A stretch of DNA of 64,000 nucleotides from Jiulongibacter sp966250325 (GTDB taxonomy: Bacteria > Bacteroidota > Bacteroidia > Cytophagales > Spirosomataceae): contig CBINGY010000013.1 of NCBI GenBank assembly GCA_966250325.1, positions 18,028-82,027 of the forward strand, read 5' to 3'. Shown here in pieces: positions 52,026 to 61,742 of this stretch. The notes below the pieces were generated by a model that made no database searches, was not told where the DNA came from, and saw only the letters and a list, made by a program, of their open reading frames with translations. Position 1 is the stretch's first letter. Each line of letters begins with the position of its first letter. A program made the translations under genes and the position numbers.

Positions 52026-53150
52026 TTGACTGGGCTGGCACTTTTTATAATCTGTTTGTATGGAGTATTCTGCGTTACACTACTGGCAGTTTGGTGGACA
52101 TGGCCTGCAGAAAAAAACAAGGGGAGCTATTCTCTGAAACGAAAAATTTCTGTCCTGATACCCGTTAGAAATGAGGCGGCAAATATCCTGAACCTTCTCT
52201 CTGATATTGAAAATCAAGTGCTAAGCAAAGATCTCTATGAAGTGCTGGTAATTGATGACAGCAGCACAGATGCTACCCCAAAGCTGGTGAAGAATTTTGC
52301 ACAAACCTGTGCGATGTCTCTTCATTTAGTTGAACTACCCCACGCTGAACGCAATTCCTCTCCTAAAAAAAGGGCACTTAATTTTGCCATGGAAAATGCT
52401 TCGGGTGAAATAATCGTAACTACCGATGGCGACTGCCGGGTAAAACCGGGTTGGTTACTTCAGTATTCCTTGTTTTTTGAGAAATATCGGTCAGTTTTTG
52501 TAAGTGCTCCTGTAATTTTCCATCACCCCGATGAACGAGGATTAATCAGAAGGCTCTGGACGAAAATTCAACAAATCGAGTTTGCCAGTCTGATAGTCTC
52601 AGGAGCCGTTTCCATGAAAATGGGATTCCCCAATATGTGCAGCGGGGCCAATATGGGCTATTTGAAAACGGCCTTTCTGGAGGTGGGAGGCTTCACAGGA
52701 AATGAACATCTGGCAAGTGGCGATGATGAGTTTCTGATGCATAAAATGAATGAAGCATTCCCTCGTAAAGTCAATTATCTGAAATCGCAGGAAGCCGTGG
52801 TGAGTACGATGGCTTTGCCCGATTTAAAATCCTTTTATAATCAGCGAAAAAGATGGGCAAGTAAATGGTCCAGTTATCAAACCTTCAGTCCAAAAATCAT
52901 GGCCTTCTTTATTTTTAGTTCAAACGCCTGTTTGATCTACAGCCTTTTTGCTTGGGAGTGGCCTTTGATTCTGGTCAAGTTGTTGCCTGAGTTTCTTTTT
53001 TTGGCAATGGCCGTGGTTCTTTACAGAAGAATAAGTCTGATTTTTTTGATTCCTTTTGTTCAGGTCATTTATCCGTTTTATGTGGTATTTTTTGGGATTA
53101 GCTCGTTAAGAAAAATGAACTATACCTGGAAAGAACGCAATTTAAGTTAA
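52026..53150 (+). CDS. GT2-family membrane glycosyltransferase
   Basis: About 374 residues starting at a TTG at 52026. A GTG at 51978 would leave only 15 bases to the ruvC start, so it is less likely. The protein has an N-terminal membrane helix (LFIICLYGVFCVTLLAVWW), then the GT-A core: ISVLIPVRNEAANI, LVIDDSSTDAT, TTDGDCRVKPGWL (DxD region) and the Q-x-x-R-W acceptor motif as NQRKRWASKW. Two or three further helices lie at the C-terminus. It resembles polysaccharide synthases and processive transferases that make surface polymers. Its stop overlaps the deacetylase start (TAATG), suggesting that one makes and one modifies the same polymer. Confidence 0.9.
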   Translation: MTGLALFIICLYGVFCVTLLAVWWTWPAEKNKGSYSLKRKISVLIPVRNEAANILNLLSDIENQVLSKDLYEVLVIDDSSTDATPKLVKNFAQTCAMSLHLVELPHAERNSSPKKRALNFAMENASGEIIVTTDGDCRVKPGWLLQYSLFFEKYRSVFVSAPVIFHHPDERGLIRRLWTKIQQIEFASLIVSGAVSMKMGFPNMCSGANMGYLKTAFLEVGGFTGNEHLASGDDEFLMHKMNEAFPRKVNYLKSQEAVVSTMALPDLKSFYNQRKRWASKWSSYQTFSPKIMAFFIFSSNACLIYSLFAWEWPLILVKLLPEFLFLAMAVVLYRRISLIFLIPFVQVIYPFYVVFFGISSLRKMNYTWKERNLS

Positions 53151-53770
53151 TGCTTTTTAAAACACCCAAACTGGTTCAATGGCTGTACCCGGGTCTCGAA
53201 TGGCGAGGTCAGGAAAGGCACCTTTACCTAACATTTGACGACGGCCCAATTCCGGAAGTGACGGAGTATGTTTTGGAAACCCTTGATCATTACACGATTA
53301 AGGCTACTTTTTTTTGTATTGGCGATAATGCCCGGAAATATCCCGATATTCTCAGAGAGGTTCATAGTCGTGGGCACCAGATTGGAAATCATACCATGAA
53401 TCACCTGAATGGTTGGAAAACCAGGGATGAGGTCTACATAGATAATATACGTCAATGTAATGACCAGATCAACTCGGTAATCCCCGGTCTGAATACCCTT
53501 CTTTTCAGGCCGCCCTATGGCAGAATACGTAGATCTCAGCTCAGAATGCTTCCTAAAGAAATCCGAACCATCATGTGGACCTGCCTTACGCAAGACTACG
53601 ATCAGAGATTGAAACCAGAAGATTGCCTGAAGGGCACGCTGAAGACATTGACCCCGGGAGCTGTCATTTTATTTCATGATAGTCTGAAAGCCGAAAAAAA
53701 TTTACGGTTCGCCCTTCCTCGGGTTATTGAGCATGCACTGGAGCAAGGTTATACTTTCGGATTGATCTGA
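53150..53770 (+). CDS. Polysaccharide deacetylase (NodB/CE4 family)
   Basis: A 206-residue CE4 enzyme that removes N-acetyl groups from amino-sugar polymers. Motifs: LTFDDGPIPEVT (first Asp catalytic, second metal ligand), GHQIGNHTMNHLN (H-x3-H metal site), RPPYGRIR, and the C-terminal TPGAVILFHDSL. No signal peptide is apparent, so it may be cytoplasmic or act on lipid-linked intermediates. It is coupled to the GT2 gene, which is consistent with modification of the same glycan. It ends a few bases before the stop of the DUF922 gene on the minus strand. Confidence 0.94.
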   Translation: MLFKTPKLVQWLYPGLEWRGQERHLYLTFDDGPIPEVTEYVLETLDHYTIKATFFCIGDNARKYPDILREVHSRGHQIGNHTMNHLNGWKTRDEVYIDNIRQCNDQINSVIPGLNTLLFRPPYGRIRRSQLRMLPKEIRTIMWTCLTQDYDQRLKPEDCLKGTLKTLTPGAVILFHDSLKAEKNLRFALPRVIEHALEQGYTFGLI

Positions 53771-53772
53771 GA

Positions 53773-54843
53773 TTAACTATTCCCCGGGCTCAGCCATTCT
53801 TTTACTTGTAGTTTCCATTTAAGCTGACCAGGTTTATAAAGATTGTGATCCGATTCGTTGTCGTATTGCTCCTGCATTCGATTCATTTCCTTAAATGATT
53901 CAAGATACTCATACTGAATCATGCTGTTCAGGTCATCTATGGAGTTCGCCTCAATATTCCGCAGTTTGTTGATCAGCCTGTTCATAATGACCTGCGTGAT
54001 GTCAAAATGAATCTGCTCATGCTCCAGTGCGGCCTGGTCGCGGGCATCAACTCTGGCCCATGATTGGGAAGGAATCATAAAAACCTGCGGAGTTATATAG
54101 GCAGTTAATTTTCCTTCGACAATGCGAAGCCGGGTTTTGAGCCCTATACTTGTAAATATTGCTGCTCCGTAATGTGATTTTCCGCGTATGGGTCCTTTGA
54201 AATCGTTCCAGTTGACCTTTCTGGAAGCATAGTGAACGGTATCACCACTGTTTTCGGTCTGAAAAGGGAGAATTACGATCTGGCTTCCTGCATTAAAAGG
54301 TTCCAGTTTCTGTTTATTTTGACTGATATAGGTATCAACATAACTGAGGCAGGAGAACCACATCTTACTAAGTAGTGGCTCGTATGAATCTTCATGTGCT
54401 GTTCCGTAAGAGCGACTAAACCGCGAATTACTTCGTGCAGTACAAAGCTTTTCTTCCCTGTTGTTAAAAACAGTGTAAGCTTCAATTTCCATCTTCAGCT
54501 GCCCCTCAATGAGCGAGGTTCCGGAACTTTGCTCTGCTATACTCAGTACTTTAACTTTGATCACAATCGGTAACCCCCCCGATGCGTCCATTTTGATATG
54601 CTTCCTGCTTAACTGCCCGAAAGCTTCCGAAATACCCCCCTTAATTATCAAATCGGTTTTGGAACGATCTCTCAGAAAAACAGAACCAAGCGTATTTTTT
54701 TTGTCCCTTTCATCCAAAACTTTGTCAATGAAGTACCCTTCTGTATTTCGTGCAGAAAAAGGAGGGCTTTTTAAAACTAACTGCACCTGAGCGAACCCAG
54801 GAGAGCATGCCAGCAGGAACATTAAAACTTTAAAAATCCGCAT
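53773..54843 (-). CDS. DUF922-domain secreted protein with HExxH motif
   Basis: A 356-residue protein with signal peptide (IFKVLMFLLACSPGFAQ). The C-terminal part (about 210-310) matches DUF922: YASRKVNWNDFKGPIRGKSHYGAA, then IPSQSWARVDARDQAALEHEQIHFDIT, where HEQIH is a zinc-protease-like HExxH followed by an Asp. DUF922 is a family of unknown function with predicted metalloprotease character. The N-terminal half is a beta-rich, possibly adhesin-like region. It is tail to tail with the deacetylase gene. Confidence 0.8.
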   Translation of the reverse strand: MRIFKVLMFLLACSPGFAQVQLVLKSPPFSARNTEGYFIDKVLDERDKKNTLGSVFLRDRSKTDLIIKGGISEAFGQLSRKHIKMDASGGLPIVIKVKVLSIAEQSSGTSLIEGQLKMEIEAYTVFNNREEKLCTARSNSRFSRSYGTAHEDSYEPLLSKMWFSCLSYVDTYISQNKQKLEPFNAGSQIVILPFQTENSGDTVHYASRKVNWNDFKGPIRGKSHYGAAIFTSIGLKTRLRIVEGKLTAYITPQVFMIPSQSWARVDARDQAALEHEQIHFDITQVIMNRLINKLRNIEANSIDDLNSMIQYEYLESFKEMNRMQEQYDNESDHNLYKPGQLKWKLQVKEWLSPGNS

Positions 54844-54945
54844 CCCGAAATTTAGAAATCTTTTTAGTAACGCAGTAGGTTTACTGAAATTGAATCGGAG
54901 AATCAGCTTTGCAGGTAATTAAGGATGTAATCCTCAGATTTTATC

Positions 54946-54953
54946 TATTTTTG
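54946..54953 (+). promoter_or_regulatory. Bacteroidota -7 element of the OmpA/envelope gene run
   Basis: TATTTTTG, an exact TAnnTTTG, 63 bases before the ATG at 55016. No TTG lies at the 19-base spacing. Confidence 0.5.
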
Positions 54954-55015
54954 AACATGTCAATGGACTTTTTCAGAGTATCTGGTGCAACACACGTTTA
55001 ATTCTCAAAGTCCAT

Positions 55016-57121
55016 ATGAACAGGAGAAGCCGAAACGTTATTCCTGGCATACTGTTTAACATGAAGAAACTGCTTTTACTGATTTTGTGGGGTTTTACGG
55101 TTGCCGGGCTTAAGGCTCAGGAGGTTTTATGGGCTTCGAAAGTGCTTGAGTATTCCTCTTATGCCAATGATGCTCAGTACTCTCCCAAAAACAGGTTTGA
55201 TCAGATTCTGGGTACGCCATCTGTATATCCGCAAATGACAGAATCTCCCTGTGCGTGGCAGCCCGGCGGATCAGATTTTGGGGAAGATTACATCAAGGTA
55301 GGCTTCGAAAAAGCCATCAATTTGAAGCAACTCGTCATCGTTGAAAATAAAAATTCGGGAGGAGTAGCCCGAATTTTTGGCTACGGTGTTTCGGGTAAAG
55401 AATATCTTCTTTTTCAGTATTCGGGAGCCAAACAAACCAATAAACCACGATTCTGGAGAGTTTTTCTCGAGGAGGCTCCACCTGAGCCGATCAACGCCGT
55501 GAAATTGCTGGTGGTGCACAGACTCGCTCCCGGAACCAAACAGATTGATGCGATTGCCATTTCAGATTCGGATGAATTCGTTCAGTTTGAAATAAATCTT
55601 GCCGAAGATTTTCAAAAAGAAACCAGAAAAATCAATCTCGGTACCACAGTGAATTCTGTGTACGATGAAGTAGCACCGATTATTTCGCCGGATGGTAAAA
55701 CGCTGTATTTCACACGTATGAATCACCCTGAGAATGTTCGGGATAATACCCATTCAAAAGATAAAAATGTTGCTCAGGATATCTGGTTATCACGTCAATT
55801 GCCTTCCGGAGATTGGTCTGAAGCCGTCAATTTAGGGGATCCTATTAATACGGAAGAGGACAACGCCGCCGCTGCGGCTCATGATAATTCGCTCTACATT
55901 CTGAACGTTTACCTTCCGGACAAAAAGCAGAAGCCGGGCTTATCAGTAACACACTACCGGAATGAATCCTGGACTTTTCCACAGGAGATCAAAATTGAAG
56001 GCTATGAGCCTAAAAAGGAGGGAAATACCGGGAAAATTACCACTGAATTTGCGACAAGTCCTGATCGCGAAGTGATGATTATCGGATATTATGGCTTTGA
56101 AACCGCCGGTAGTAATGATCTGTATGTTTCTTTCAGAAAGCCTGATGGTACCTACTCCCGTCCCAGGAACATGGGAAAAGTTATTAATACAGCAGATAAG
56201 GAAGGTACGCCATTTCTCTCTGCCGATAAGAAAACACTCTTTTTTAACAGCAAAGGACATCCGGGATATGGAGATGCTGATATTTTCATGTCACGCAGGC
56301 TGGATGATAGCTGGACGAACTGGTCTCAGCCAGTTAATCTGGGGCCCGAGATTAATTCAACTAAGTGGGATGGCTATTTTTCAATTCCCATAGGAAGTGA
56401 TTACGCCTATCTGAGTTCTCAAAATGCCAGCCGGTCAGATCAGGATATTTTCAAGATAGAACTTTTTGAGTCCATTAAACCGGAAGCCCGAATTCTGCTT
56501 TCTCTTTCGGCAATTAATCAGGAAACCAAAGAGAAGATAGGGCCGTTAAAACTGAATATCACGGTGCCCGACTCCACCGGTGCTTTAGTTCCGGTTCTCC
56601 TCGAATATGATAGCACCGGCATACTTTGGAAAGGTATCATGGAAGTAAATAAGCCGTATCATATTCAACTGGCCGCGTCCGGTTTTTTAGGCATGAGCGA
56701 TTCTCTGTACTTTACAGCAGAGGATTCCAAAATCGGGTATGAAAAAGTTTATGAGCTCATTCCGGTAAAAGAGGGCCAGAAAATGGTCATGGAAAATCTG
56801 TTTTTTGATCAGGGAAAGTATCAGATCAAAGAAAACTCCTTTGAAGAGTTACAGCGACTCGTAGGAATCATGAAAGAATACCCTTCAATGAGGATTTTGC
56901 TGGAAGGCCATACGGATAACCAGGGCGACTTTACGTTAAATGTGCAATTGGCTGAAAACAGGGTTAATGCTGTAAAAGCGTATCTCATTGAAACGGGTGG
57001 GATAAGTGAAGACCGGATTGAAACAAAATCCTGGGGTCCTTTGAAACCGGTTTCCAGTAATTCTACGCCTGAAACCCGCAAGAAAAACCGCCGGGTAGAG
57101 TTTACCATTCTTAAAATGTAA
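55016..57121 (+). CDS. OmpA-family outer-membrane protein with PD40 propeller
   Basis: A 701-residue envelope protein (ATGs at 55016 and 55058; the second directly precedes the signal peptide KLLLLILWGFTVAGLKAQ). Domains: an N-terminal discoidin-like region (about 35-180, with DFGEDYIKVGFEKAINLKQL); a PD40/TolB-like propeller (about 205-475, repeats such as APIISPDGKTLYFTRM and TPFLSADKKTLFFNSKG); a carboxypeptidase-regulatory-like beta region; and a C-terminal OmpA domain (about 590-700, LLEGHTDNQGDFTLNVQLAENR) that binds peptidoglycan. The layout resembles PorE, a T9SS-associated anchor protein, but a TPR region is absent. It leads a run of five plus-strand envelope genes. Confidence 0.92.
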   Translation: MNRRSRNVIPGILFNMKKLLLLILWGFTVAGLKAQEVLWASKVLEYSSYANDAQYSPKNRFDQILGTPSVYPQMTESPCAWQPGGSDFGEDYIKVGFEKAINLKQLVIVENKNSGGVARIFGYGVSGKEYLLFQYSGAKQTNKPRFWRVFLEEAPPEPINAVKLLVVHRLAPGTKQIDAIAISDSDEFVQFEINLAEDFQKETRKINLGTTVNSVYDEVAPIISPDGKTLYFTRMNHPENVRDNTHSKDKNVAQDIWLSRQLPSGDWSEAVNLGDPINTEEDNAAAAAHDNSLYILNVYLPDKKQKPGLSVTHYRNESWTFPQEIKIEGYEPKKEGNTGKITTEFATSPDREVMIIGYYGFETAGSNDLYVSFRKPDGTYSRPRNMGKVINTADKEGTPFLSADKKTLFFNSKGHPGYGDADIFMSRRLDDSWTNWSQPVNLGPEINSTKWDGYFSIPIGSDYAYLSSQNASRSDQDIFKIELFESIKPEARILLSLSAINQETKEKIGPLKLNITVPDSTGALVPVLLEYDSTGILWKGIMEVNKPYHIQLAASGFLGMSDSLYFTAEDSKIGYEKVYELIPVKEGQKMVMENLFFDQGKYQIKENSFEELQRLVGIMKEYPSMRILLEGHTDNQGDFTLNVQLAENRVNAVKAYLIETGGISEDRIETKSWGPLKPVSSNSTPETRKKNRRVEFTILKM

Positions 57122-57154
57122 GTAGCTTTGCCGAAACAAGGTTTAAACCTGTTC

Positions 57155-58885
57155 ATGACCTCATTTATTCTCAGGCATCAGGGGAAATTTCTCATTCTTT
57201 TTATCCTTCTGGGGTTTCTGCTTCGGTATCACGGTATAGATCGTTTCGGGATTGCCGGAGACGAAAAATACAGTCTGTTTGTAAGTCAGTTTACCAGTTA
57301 TCAGGGCAATAATCAGAAGGATAGTGTCAGGAAACCCAATTCACCCTATTTTACGGCTAAAGAATTCTGGTCAAAAAAGGATATAAGCGACTTTTATGAT
57401 TCCATAGCACGGGTAGATACCGGAAATGGGGCCTTTTTTACCTATCTGCTTCACTGGTGGTCGTTATGGTTTGGCGTATCAGATGCTTCACTAAGAATGA
57501 TCCCGCTATTTTTCAGTCTGTTTCTTATACCGCTCATTTTCGTTTTTGTAAAGCGTCACCTGAAAGATGATCTTACGGCACTTATCTCAGCGGCACTTGC
57601 AAGTATTTCTCCTTTTCTGATTTCATATGCCCAGGTGGCCAGAAACTACGCGGTATTATTTTTCTTTGCTCTGTTAGCCACCCATTACTTCTTGTGTTCA
57701 CTAAAGGAAACTTGCTACAAAAAGTGGATGTATGTCATTCTCTACGGATTGGCCGCTGCTATTTGTGAACTAAACCATCTTTCTACTTTTCCGTTGTTTT
57801 TCATTCATTTTGGCTTTTTGATAGTGTATTACCGCACCTGGAAAAATTTTGTAAGCTTTTGTCTGTCCATGGCGTTTCCGTTCGCTGCAATTATTCTCTG
57901 GCTTTCGAGCCCGGGCGGTACTTTTCTTTTTGACTACGTGGAAAACTCGGTAAAAGTTTATACGTCAATGGCGACACAATCGCCCCATGAATTTCTTAGT
58001 CTCACTTCAATCAAAACCATTGTATTTCAGATAAGGCATGTTTTCTCGGCCATGTTCATTTCCATTGATGGTTTTTATGATGGGGTTTCGTCAAAGAAAG
58101 ATGGTCTGGTAGGTTTGATTTTTCTTTTCCTGGGATTTGGGGTATTCTTTACCGGAAAATTAACCCAATTAAGTAAATTGACTATTTACGCAGTTTTGGC
58201 CGGGATAGCTCTTTTTGTAACGGAATTTCGTTCTTGGTTTCTTCCCATTTACTTTGTCAATCTGACTCTTACCCTATATGCTCTTTTGACTATCTGGAGG
58301 AATGAAGTCAATCGGAAAGCACTCTTCAGGTTATTGGTTTCGCTAAGCGTGCTACCGGTACTCTTTCTCATACTTTTTGCTATTCAGGATGGGAACACCT
58401 TTCGAATTATTACCAGGTACGCGGGTTACGGTTATTCCTTTGCACTTATTCTGGTAGTTTGGCTTTATCGCTGGCTGCTCGAAAATAAAAGAGAACTCAA
58501 ACCGGTTATTTTAGTGGCAATTCTGGCACAGGCGGTACAGGTGGTGTTCCTGATTTCCCGGATTTATGAGGACCAGCAGCCCCGTTATTTCATGGATTAT
58601 GCCCAGCCCAGAGAAGCAAACCCCTATCCCTTGATTGCTGCGAAAATAGAAGAAATGGCTGCTCCTGGAGATACCGTGGTTTTTCCCTCTGACAGTTATG
58701 TTCAGAATGGCAATGAAGCCTACTATAGTGTAATAGATGCACAACTCACTAATTTCTATCTTGCAAAAGACAATGTGGTCTATCAACGGATTGATCCGAA
58801 AGAACAAAATAAGGTGTTGCTGAAAAGTCCGGATGGATCAGTGGTGGAATTATTTGATTTTCAGGGAAATAAATACAGATATTGA
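57155..58885 (+). CDS. GT39/ArnT-like polytopic glycosyltransferase
   Basis: About 576 residues from the ATG at 57155 (a TTG at 57128 is an alternative). A membrane protein with about ten helices and a large first loop carrying the acidic motif FGIAGDEKYSLF, typical of PMT/ArnT (GT39) enzymes, and FFTYLLHWWSLWFGVSDASLRMIPLF. Enzymes of this class transfer sugars from lipid-linked donors to proteins or lipid A at the periplasmic face. The C-terminal soluble part holds YPLIAAKIEEMAAPGDTVVFPSDSY. It is 33 bases after the OmpA gene, and its stop directly abuts the next start. Confidence 0.88.
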   Translation: MTSFILRHQGKFLILFILLGFLLRYHGIDRFGIAGDEKYSLFVSQFTSYQGNNQKDSVRKPNSPYFTAKEFWSKKDISDFYDSIARVDTGNGAFFTYLLHWWSLWFGVSDASLRMIPLFFSLFLIPLIFVFVKRHLKDDLTALISAALASISPFLISYAQVARNYAVLFFFALLATHYFLCSLKETCYKKWMYVILYGLAAAICELNHLSTFPLFFIHFGFLIVYYRTWKNFVSFCLSMAFPFAAIILWLSSPGGTFLFDYVENSVKVYTSMATQSPHEFLSLTSIKTIVFQIRHVFSAMFISIDGFYDGVSSKKDGLVGLIFLFLGFGVFFTGKLTQLSKLTIYAVLAGIALFVTEFRSWFLPIYFVNLTLTLYALLTIWRNEVNRKALFRLLVSLSVLPVLFLILFAIQDGNTFRIITRYAGYGYSFALILVVWLYRWLLENKRELKPVILVAILAQAVQVVFLISRIYEDQQPRYFMDYAQPREANPYPLIAAKIEEMAAPGDTVVFPSDSYVQNGNEAYYSVIDAQLTNFYLAKDNVVYQRIDPKEQNKVLLKSPDGSVVELFDFQGNKYRY

Positions 58886-60454
58886 TTGGATTTTCGACTA
58901 AGAAATAGCATTATCCTAGCCATAACCGCACTCCTGATTGCCGGTTCGTTCTGGATTATTTTCCGGTACGGGGTGAATGTGCCTCATTGGGATGATCATG
59001 CTGTAAGGGCTTTTACACAAAGCTTTCAAATGACAAAATTTGGGGATCTCCTGGCTTTTCACAATGAGCATCGGATAGGCTTTACCCGAATCATTGCGTT
59101 GATCACAGCGGCCTTCCATGGATCGCTCGATTTCAAAGTAATGATGTATATCGGTCAATTTGGGCTTGTGCTTACTTTTGGCTGGTTGATTTTCTGGTTG
59201 ATCAGGCTTAACTACCCGCTATTCTGGGTTCTGGTTCCTGCCTTGTTAATTTTTAATGTGAGTACTTTTGAGAATAGTCTCTGGGCTATGGCTTCCCTGC
59301 AAAATCACTGGGTACTCTTCTGGATTCTCAGTAGCCTATCCGTACTCATTTTGTCGGTTGAACCGGAAAAGAAATCCAGCCAGGGGCTGTTTGTCTTGTC
59401 CATTGTATTTTCAATAATCGCTCATTTCACTGCCGGTAATGGTGTCATGCTTCTTCCTGCAGGGGCACTGCTCTTACAAGCGGCTGGCAGGTGGCGTTAC
59501 CTGGGAATATGGATTTTGTTTCACGCTCTGTTTTATCTGCTTTATTTTCAGGGTTTTGAAAGGTTTGGAATGAGTCAACGACCCCATTTGGAGCAATTCC
59601 TTATTAACTTATTTGATCTGTCCGGCTCGTTACTTTACCCGCTTCTAAATAAGGATATTAGTACAAAAATACCCTTGATGGCCGGTGTTTTACAGCTTTT
59701 GTTTACGCTACGGGTTTTTGTGAAAGTTTTCTTCCGGAAGGATAACAGGGAGGAGATGCTGGTATATTTGGCTTTAATGAGTTTTTTCTGGGGTTCACTC
59801 ATCCTCATTGCAGCAGGAAGAAGCGATTACGATCAACTGGTTTTACTAAGCAGTAAATACAAAATCTATTCTTTCCTTATTTTCTCTGTGAACTCCATCT
59901 GTTTTTTCGGGGCTGCACAAAATAGTAACTTAATAAAAAGAGTGGTCCCGGTTGCATTTGTATCGCTTCTGCTTTTTTTCAATGCTCAGATATCTTATTT
60001 AGATGACGTAAACAATTTACACCGGGATCGGCTGGCTGAACTTGTGAATTTAAAACTTTCCGGTGATCAGATTTCCGGATATATTGCCCCTGAGCTGGAT
60101 TTTGAACGGGTGCTCTATTCAGAGGACCCGATTAAAGATAAGGCCGAAGCCGTACTCTTCAACACAGCTCAGGATAAGCTTTTAATAGAAGCCGTCATTC
60201 CGGAGGTAAATGCTGATTACTACGCATGGTTTGTTTCTGAGGGACATCGTGAAATTGTAGCCTTACATGGTATGAACGTACTATTTGGGCCTTCTGATTT
60301 TCGGAAAGGCTCTCTGATTTTGTTTAACTATCCCACCGGAAATTACCGGGTTTACCTGCTGGAAGTGAGTGAAAAAAGTAGCAGGTTAATTGATCCTAAT
60401 CAGGAGATTTTGATTCGGGGTACTGTATATTCCAATCCCAAAAAAAACTGGTAA
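58886..60454 (+). CDS. Polytopic membrane protein, glycosyltransferase-like, TTG start
   Basis: About 522 residues. The start is a TTG immediately after the stop TGA of the GT39 gene; no ATG occurs in the first 48 codons, so an ATG start would lose the first helix. The N-terminal half has about nine helices (SIILAITALLIAGSFWIIF, LGLVLTFGWLIFWLI, YPLFWVLVPALLIFNVS and others). The C-terminal 130 residues are soluble. The first loop contains WDDHAVRAF, an acidic DD like that of GT39-class enzymes. I do not recognise the family. The position between two glycan genes suggests cell-envelope sugar transfer. Confidence 0.75.
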   Translation: MDFRLRNSIILAITALLIAGSFWIIFRYGVNVPHWDDHAVRAFTQSFQMTKFGDLLAFHNEHRIGFTRIIALITAAFHGSLDFKVMMYIGQFGLVLTFGWLIFWLIRLNYPLFWVLVPALLIFNVSTFENSLWAMASLQNHWVLFWILSSLSVLILSVEPEKKSSQGLFVLSIVFSIIAHFTAGNGVMLLPAGALLLQAAGRWRYLGIWILFHALFYLLYFQGFERFGMSQRPHLEQFLINLFDLSGSLLYPLLNKDISTKIPLMAGVLQLLFTLRVFVKVFFRKDNREEMLVYLALMSFFWGSLILIAAGRSDYDQLVLLSSKYKIYSFLIFSVNSICFFGAAQNSNLIKRVVPVAFVSLLLFFNAQISYLDDVNNLHRDRLAELVNLKLSGDQISGYIAPELDFERVLYSEDPIKDKAEAVLFNTAQDKLLIEAVIPEVNADYYAWFVSEGHREIVALHGMNVLFGPSDFRKGSLILFNYPTGNYRVYLLEVSEKSSRLIDPNQEILIRGTVYSNPKKNW

Positions 60455-61552
60455 GTGAAAACAGGTTACATAAAATCGCTTGATGGTGTTCGTTTTCTGG
60501 CTGTAACTCTAGTATTGGCAGATCATTGGACTGCAGATCAGCTGGGTTTTCCCGCTTCATATCTGGGTGTATGCATGTTCTTTGTTTTGAGCGGGTTCCT
60601 GATTACCCGTATTTTGCTGGCAGCCAAGGCCAAAGATGAGTTGGAGGGGCGTGGGCCAGGGTTTTCTCTGAAACAATTCTATATTCGTCGTACCATCCGT
60701 ATTTTTCCACTTTACTATGCAGTTCTTGCCTTTTTGTTTGTTCTGAATGTTCCTTCTGTTCGTGACAAATTCCTATGGCTGATAACTTATATGTCAAACA
60801 ATTACATTGCCCTGAACCAGACATGGATGGGCTCTGTAGATCACTTGTGGTCACTGGCGGTGGAGGAACAATTCTATCTTTTTTTTCCGTTTGTTGTACT
60901 CCTGGTTCCGCGAAAATGGTTATCGAATGTTTTCGTCATTTTTGTGATTCTCGCTGTGGCTTTGCGGTATCTTGCCTTTAAAGCTAGTGGCTCCTGGATT
61001 CCCTCTTATGTGCTTATGCCCGCGTGTCTCGATGCCTTCGGCCTGGGAGCCATGCTGGCATTTGCCCTCTATTTTGACAAAGGTTGGTTAAAAGGAACAT
61101 GGACTACTACGGCTATTTTGGCGGCTTCTGCGATTGGTTATGTGTTTGTAGTTCTTGCTATCAGACAATCTGCCGAGCCTCATAATCTGGTGGCAGTAGT
61201 CTGGCTTCGACTGGCAGAGTCGCTACTTTCTGTAGCTCTCATTGCTTTTCTTATTCTGAACAATTCGGCCAGACTCACCCGTTTTTTTGAGATTAAGCCC
61301 TTTGTTTATATAGGAAAGATCAGTTACGGTATTTATATTTTTCACAACTTTCTATATAATGAGTATCACCCTCTTTCATTTAGTCCGGGTGTAAGGCTGG
61401 TTCAATGGCTTAATGCAAGTGAGAGCCCGGTTGTTTCAAGCCTTCCGGTACGGGTGATTTTGCTGTATCTTTTGGTTATAGCAATTGCTTCAATTTCGTG
61501 GTTTACTTTTGAAAAACCCATTAATAAACTCAAAGACAAGTATGGATATTAA
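60455..61552 (+). CDS. Acyltransferase 3 (OafA/YrhL family)
   Basis: A 365-residue integral membrane enzyme with about ten helices that probably adds acetyl or other acyl groups to surface sugars. It starts KTGYIKSLDGVRFLAVTLVLADHWT (catalytic His in DHW), and has FFVLSGFLITRILL, SLAVEEQFYLFFPF and FIFHNF, all diagnostic of the family. The start is GTG directly after the stop of the upstream gene. It is not fused to an SGNH domain. Its last 11 bases overlap the start of the small 66-residue gene. Confidence 0.93.
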   Translation: MKTGYIKSLDGVRFLAVTLVLADHWTADQLGFPASYLGVCMFFVLSGFLITRILLAAKAKDELEGRGPGFSLKQFYIRRTIRIFPLYYAVLAFLFVLNVPSVRDKFLWLITYMSNNYIALNQTWMGSVDHLWSLAVEEQFYLFFPFVVLLVPRKWLSNVFVIFVILAVALRYLAFKASGSWIPSYVLMPACLDAFGLGAMLAFALYFDKGWLKGTWTTTAILAASAIGYVFVVLAIRQSAEPHNLVAVVWLRLAESLLSVALIAFLILNNSARLTRFFEIKPFVYIGKISYGIYIFHNFLYNEYHPLSFSPGVRLVQWLNASESPVVSSLPVRVILLYLLVIAIASISWFTFEKPINKLKDKYGY

Positions 61553-61742
61553 TCAGAGCTTTGAAGAGTACCTCCGCATCAAAAAAATTGATTCTGCCCG
61601 TTTCAAACTGCAGGAGCCTTCTCTTTTTGAGGAATGGGAACAGCTTTTTTCAGAGGTACATCCCGATAGTTTTACCGCTCAAAAAAAGTTTCTGATTAAT
61701 CCGGTTCGCCGTAGATTTCCTCTTCAGGAGCAGGATAACTAG
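61542..61742 (+). CDS. Small protein of unknown function in envelope glycan run
   Basis: A 66-residue soluble protein: MDINQSFEEYLRIKKIDSA, then FKLQEPSLFEEWEQLFSEV, HPDSFTAQKKFLINPVRRRFPLQEQ. Its ATG lies in the last codons of the acyltransferase gene (11 bases overlap), and its last four bases overlap the end of gtrA on the other strand. It is predicted as mostly helical with a basic end. I recall small proteins of this kind in other Bacteroidota but do not know a function. Confidence 0.6.
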   Translation: MDINQSFEEYLRIKKIDSARFKLQEPSLFEEWEQLFSEVHPDSFTAQKKFLINPVRRRFPLQEQDN

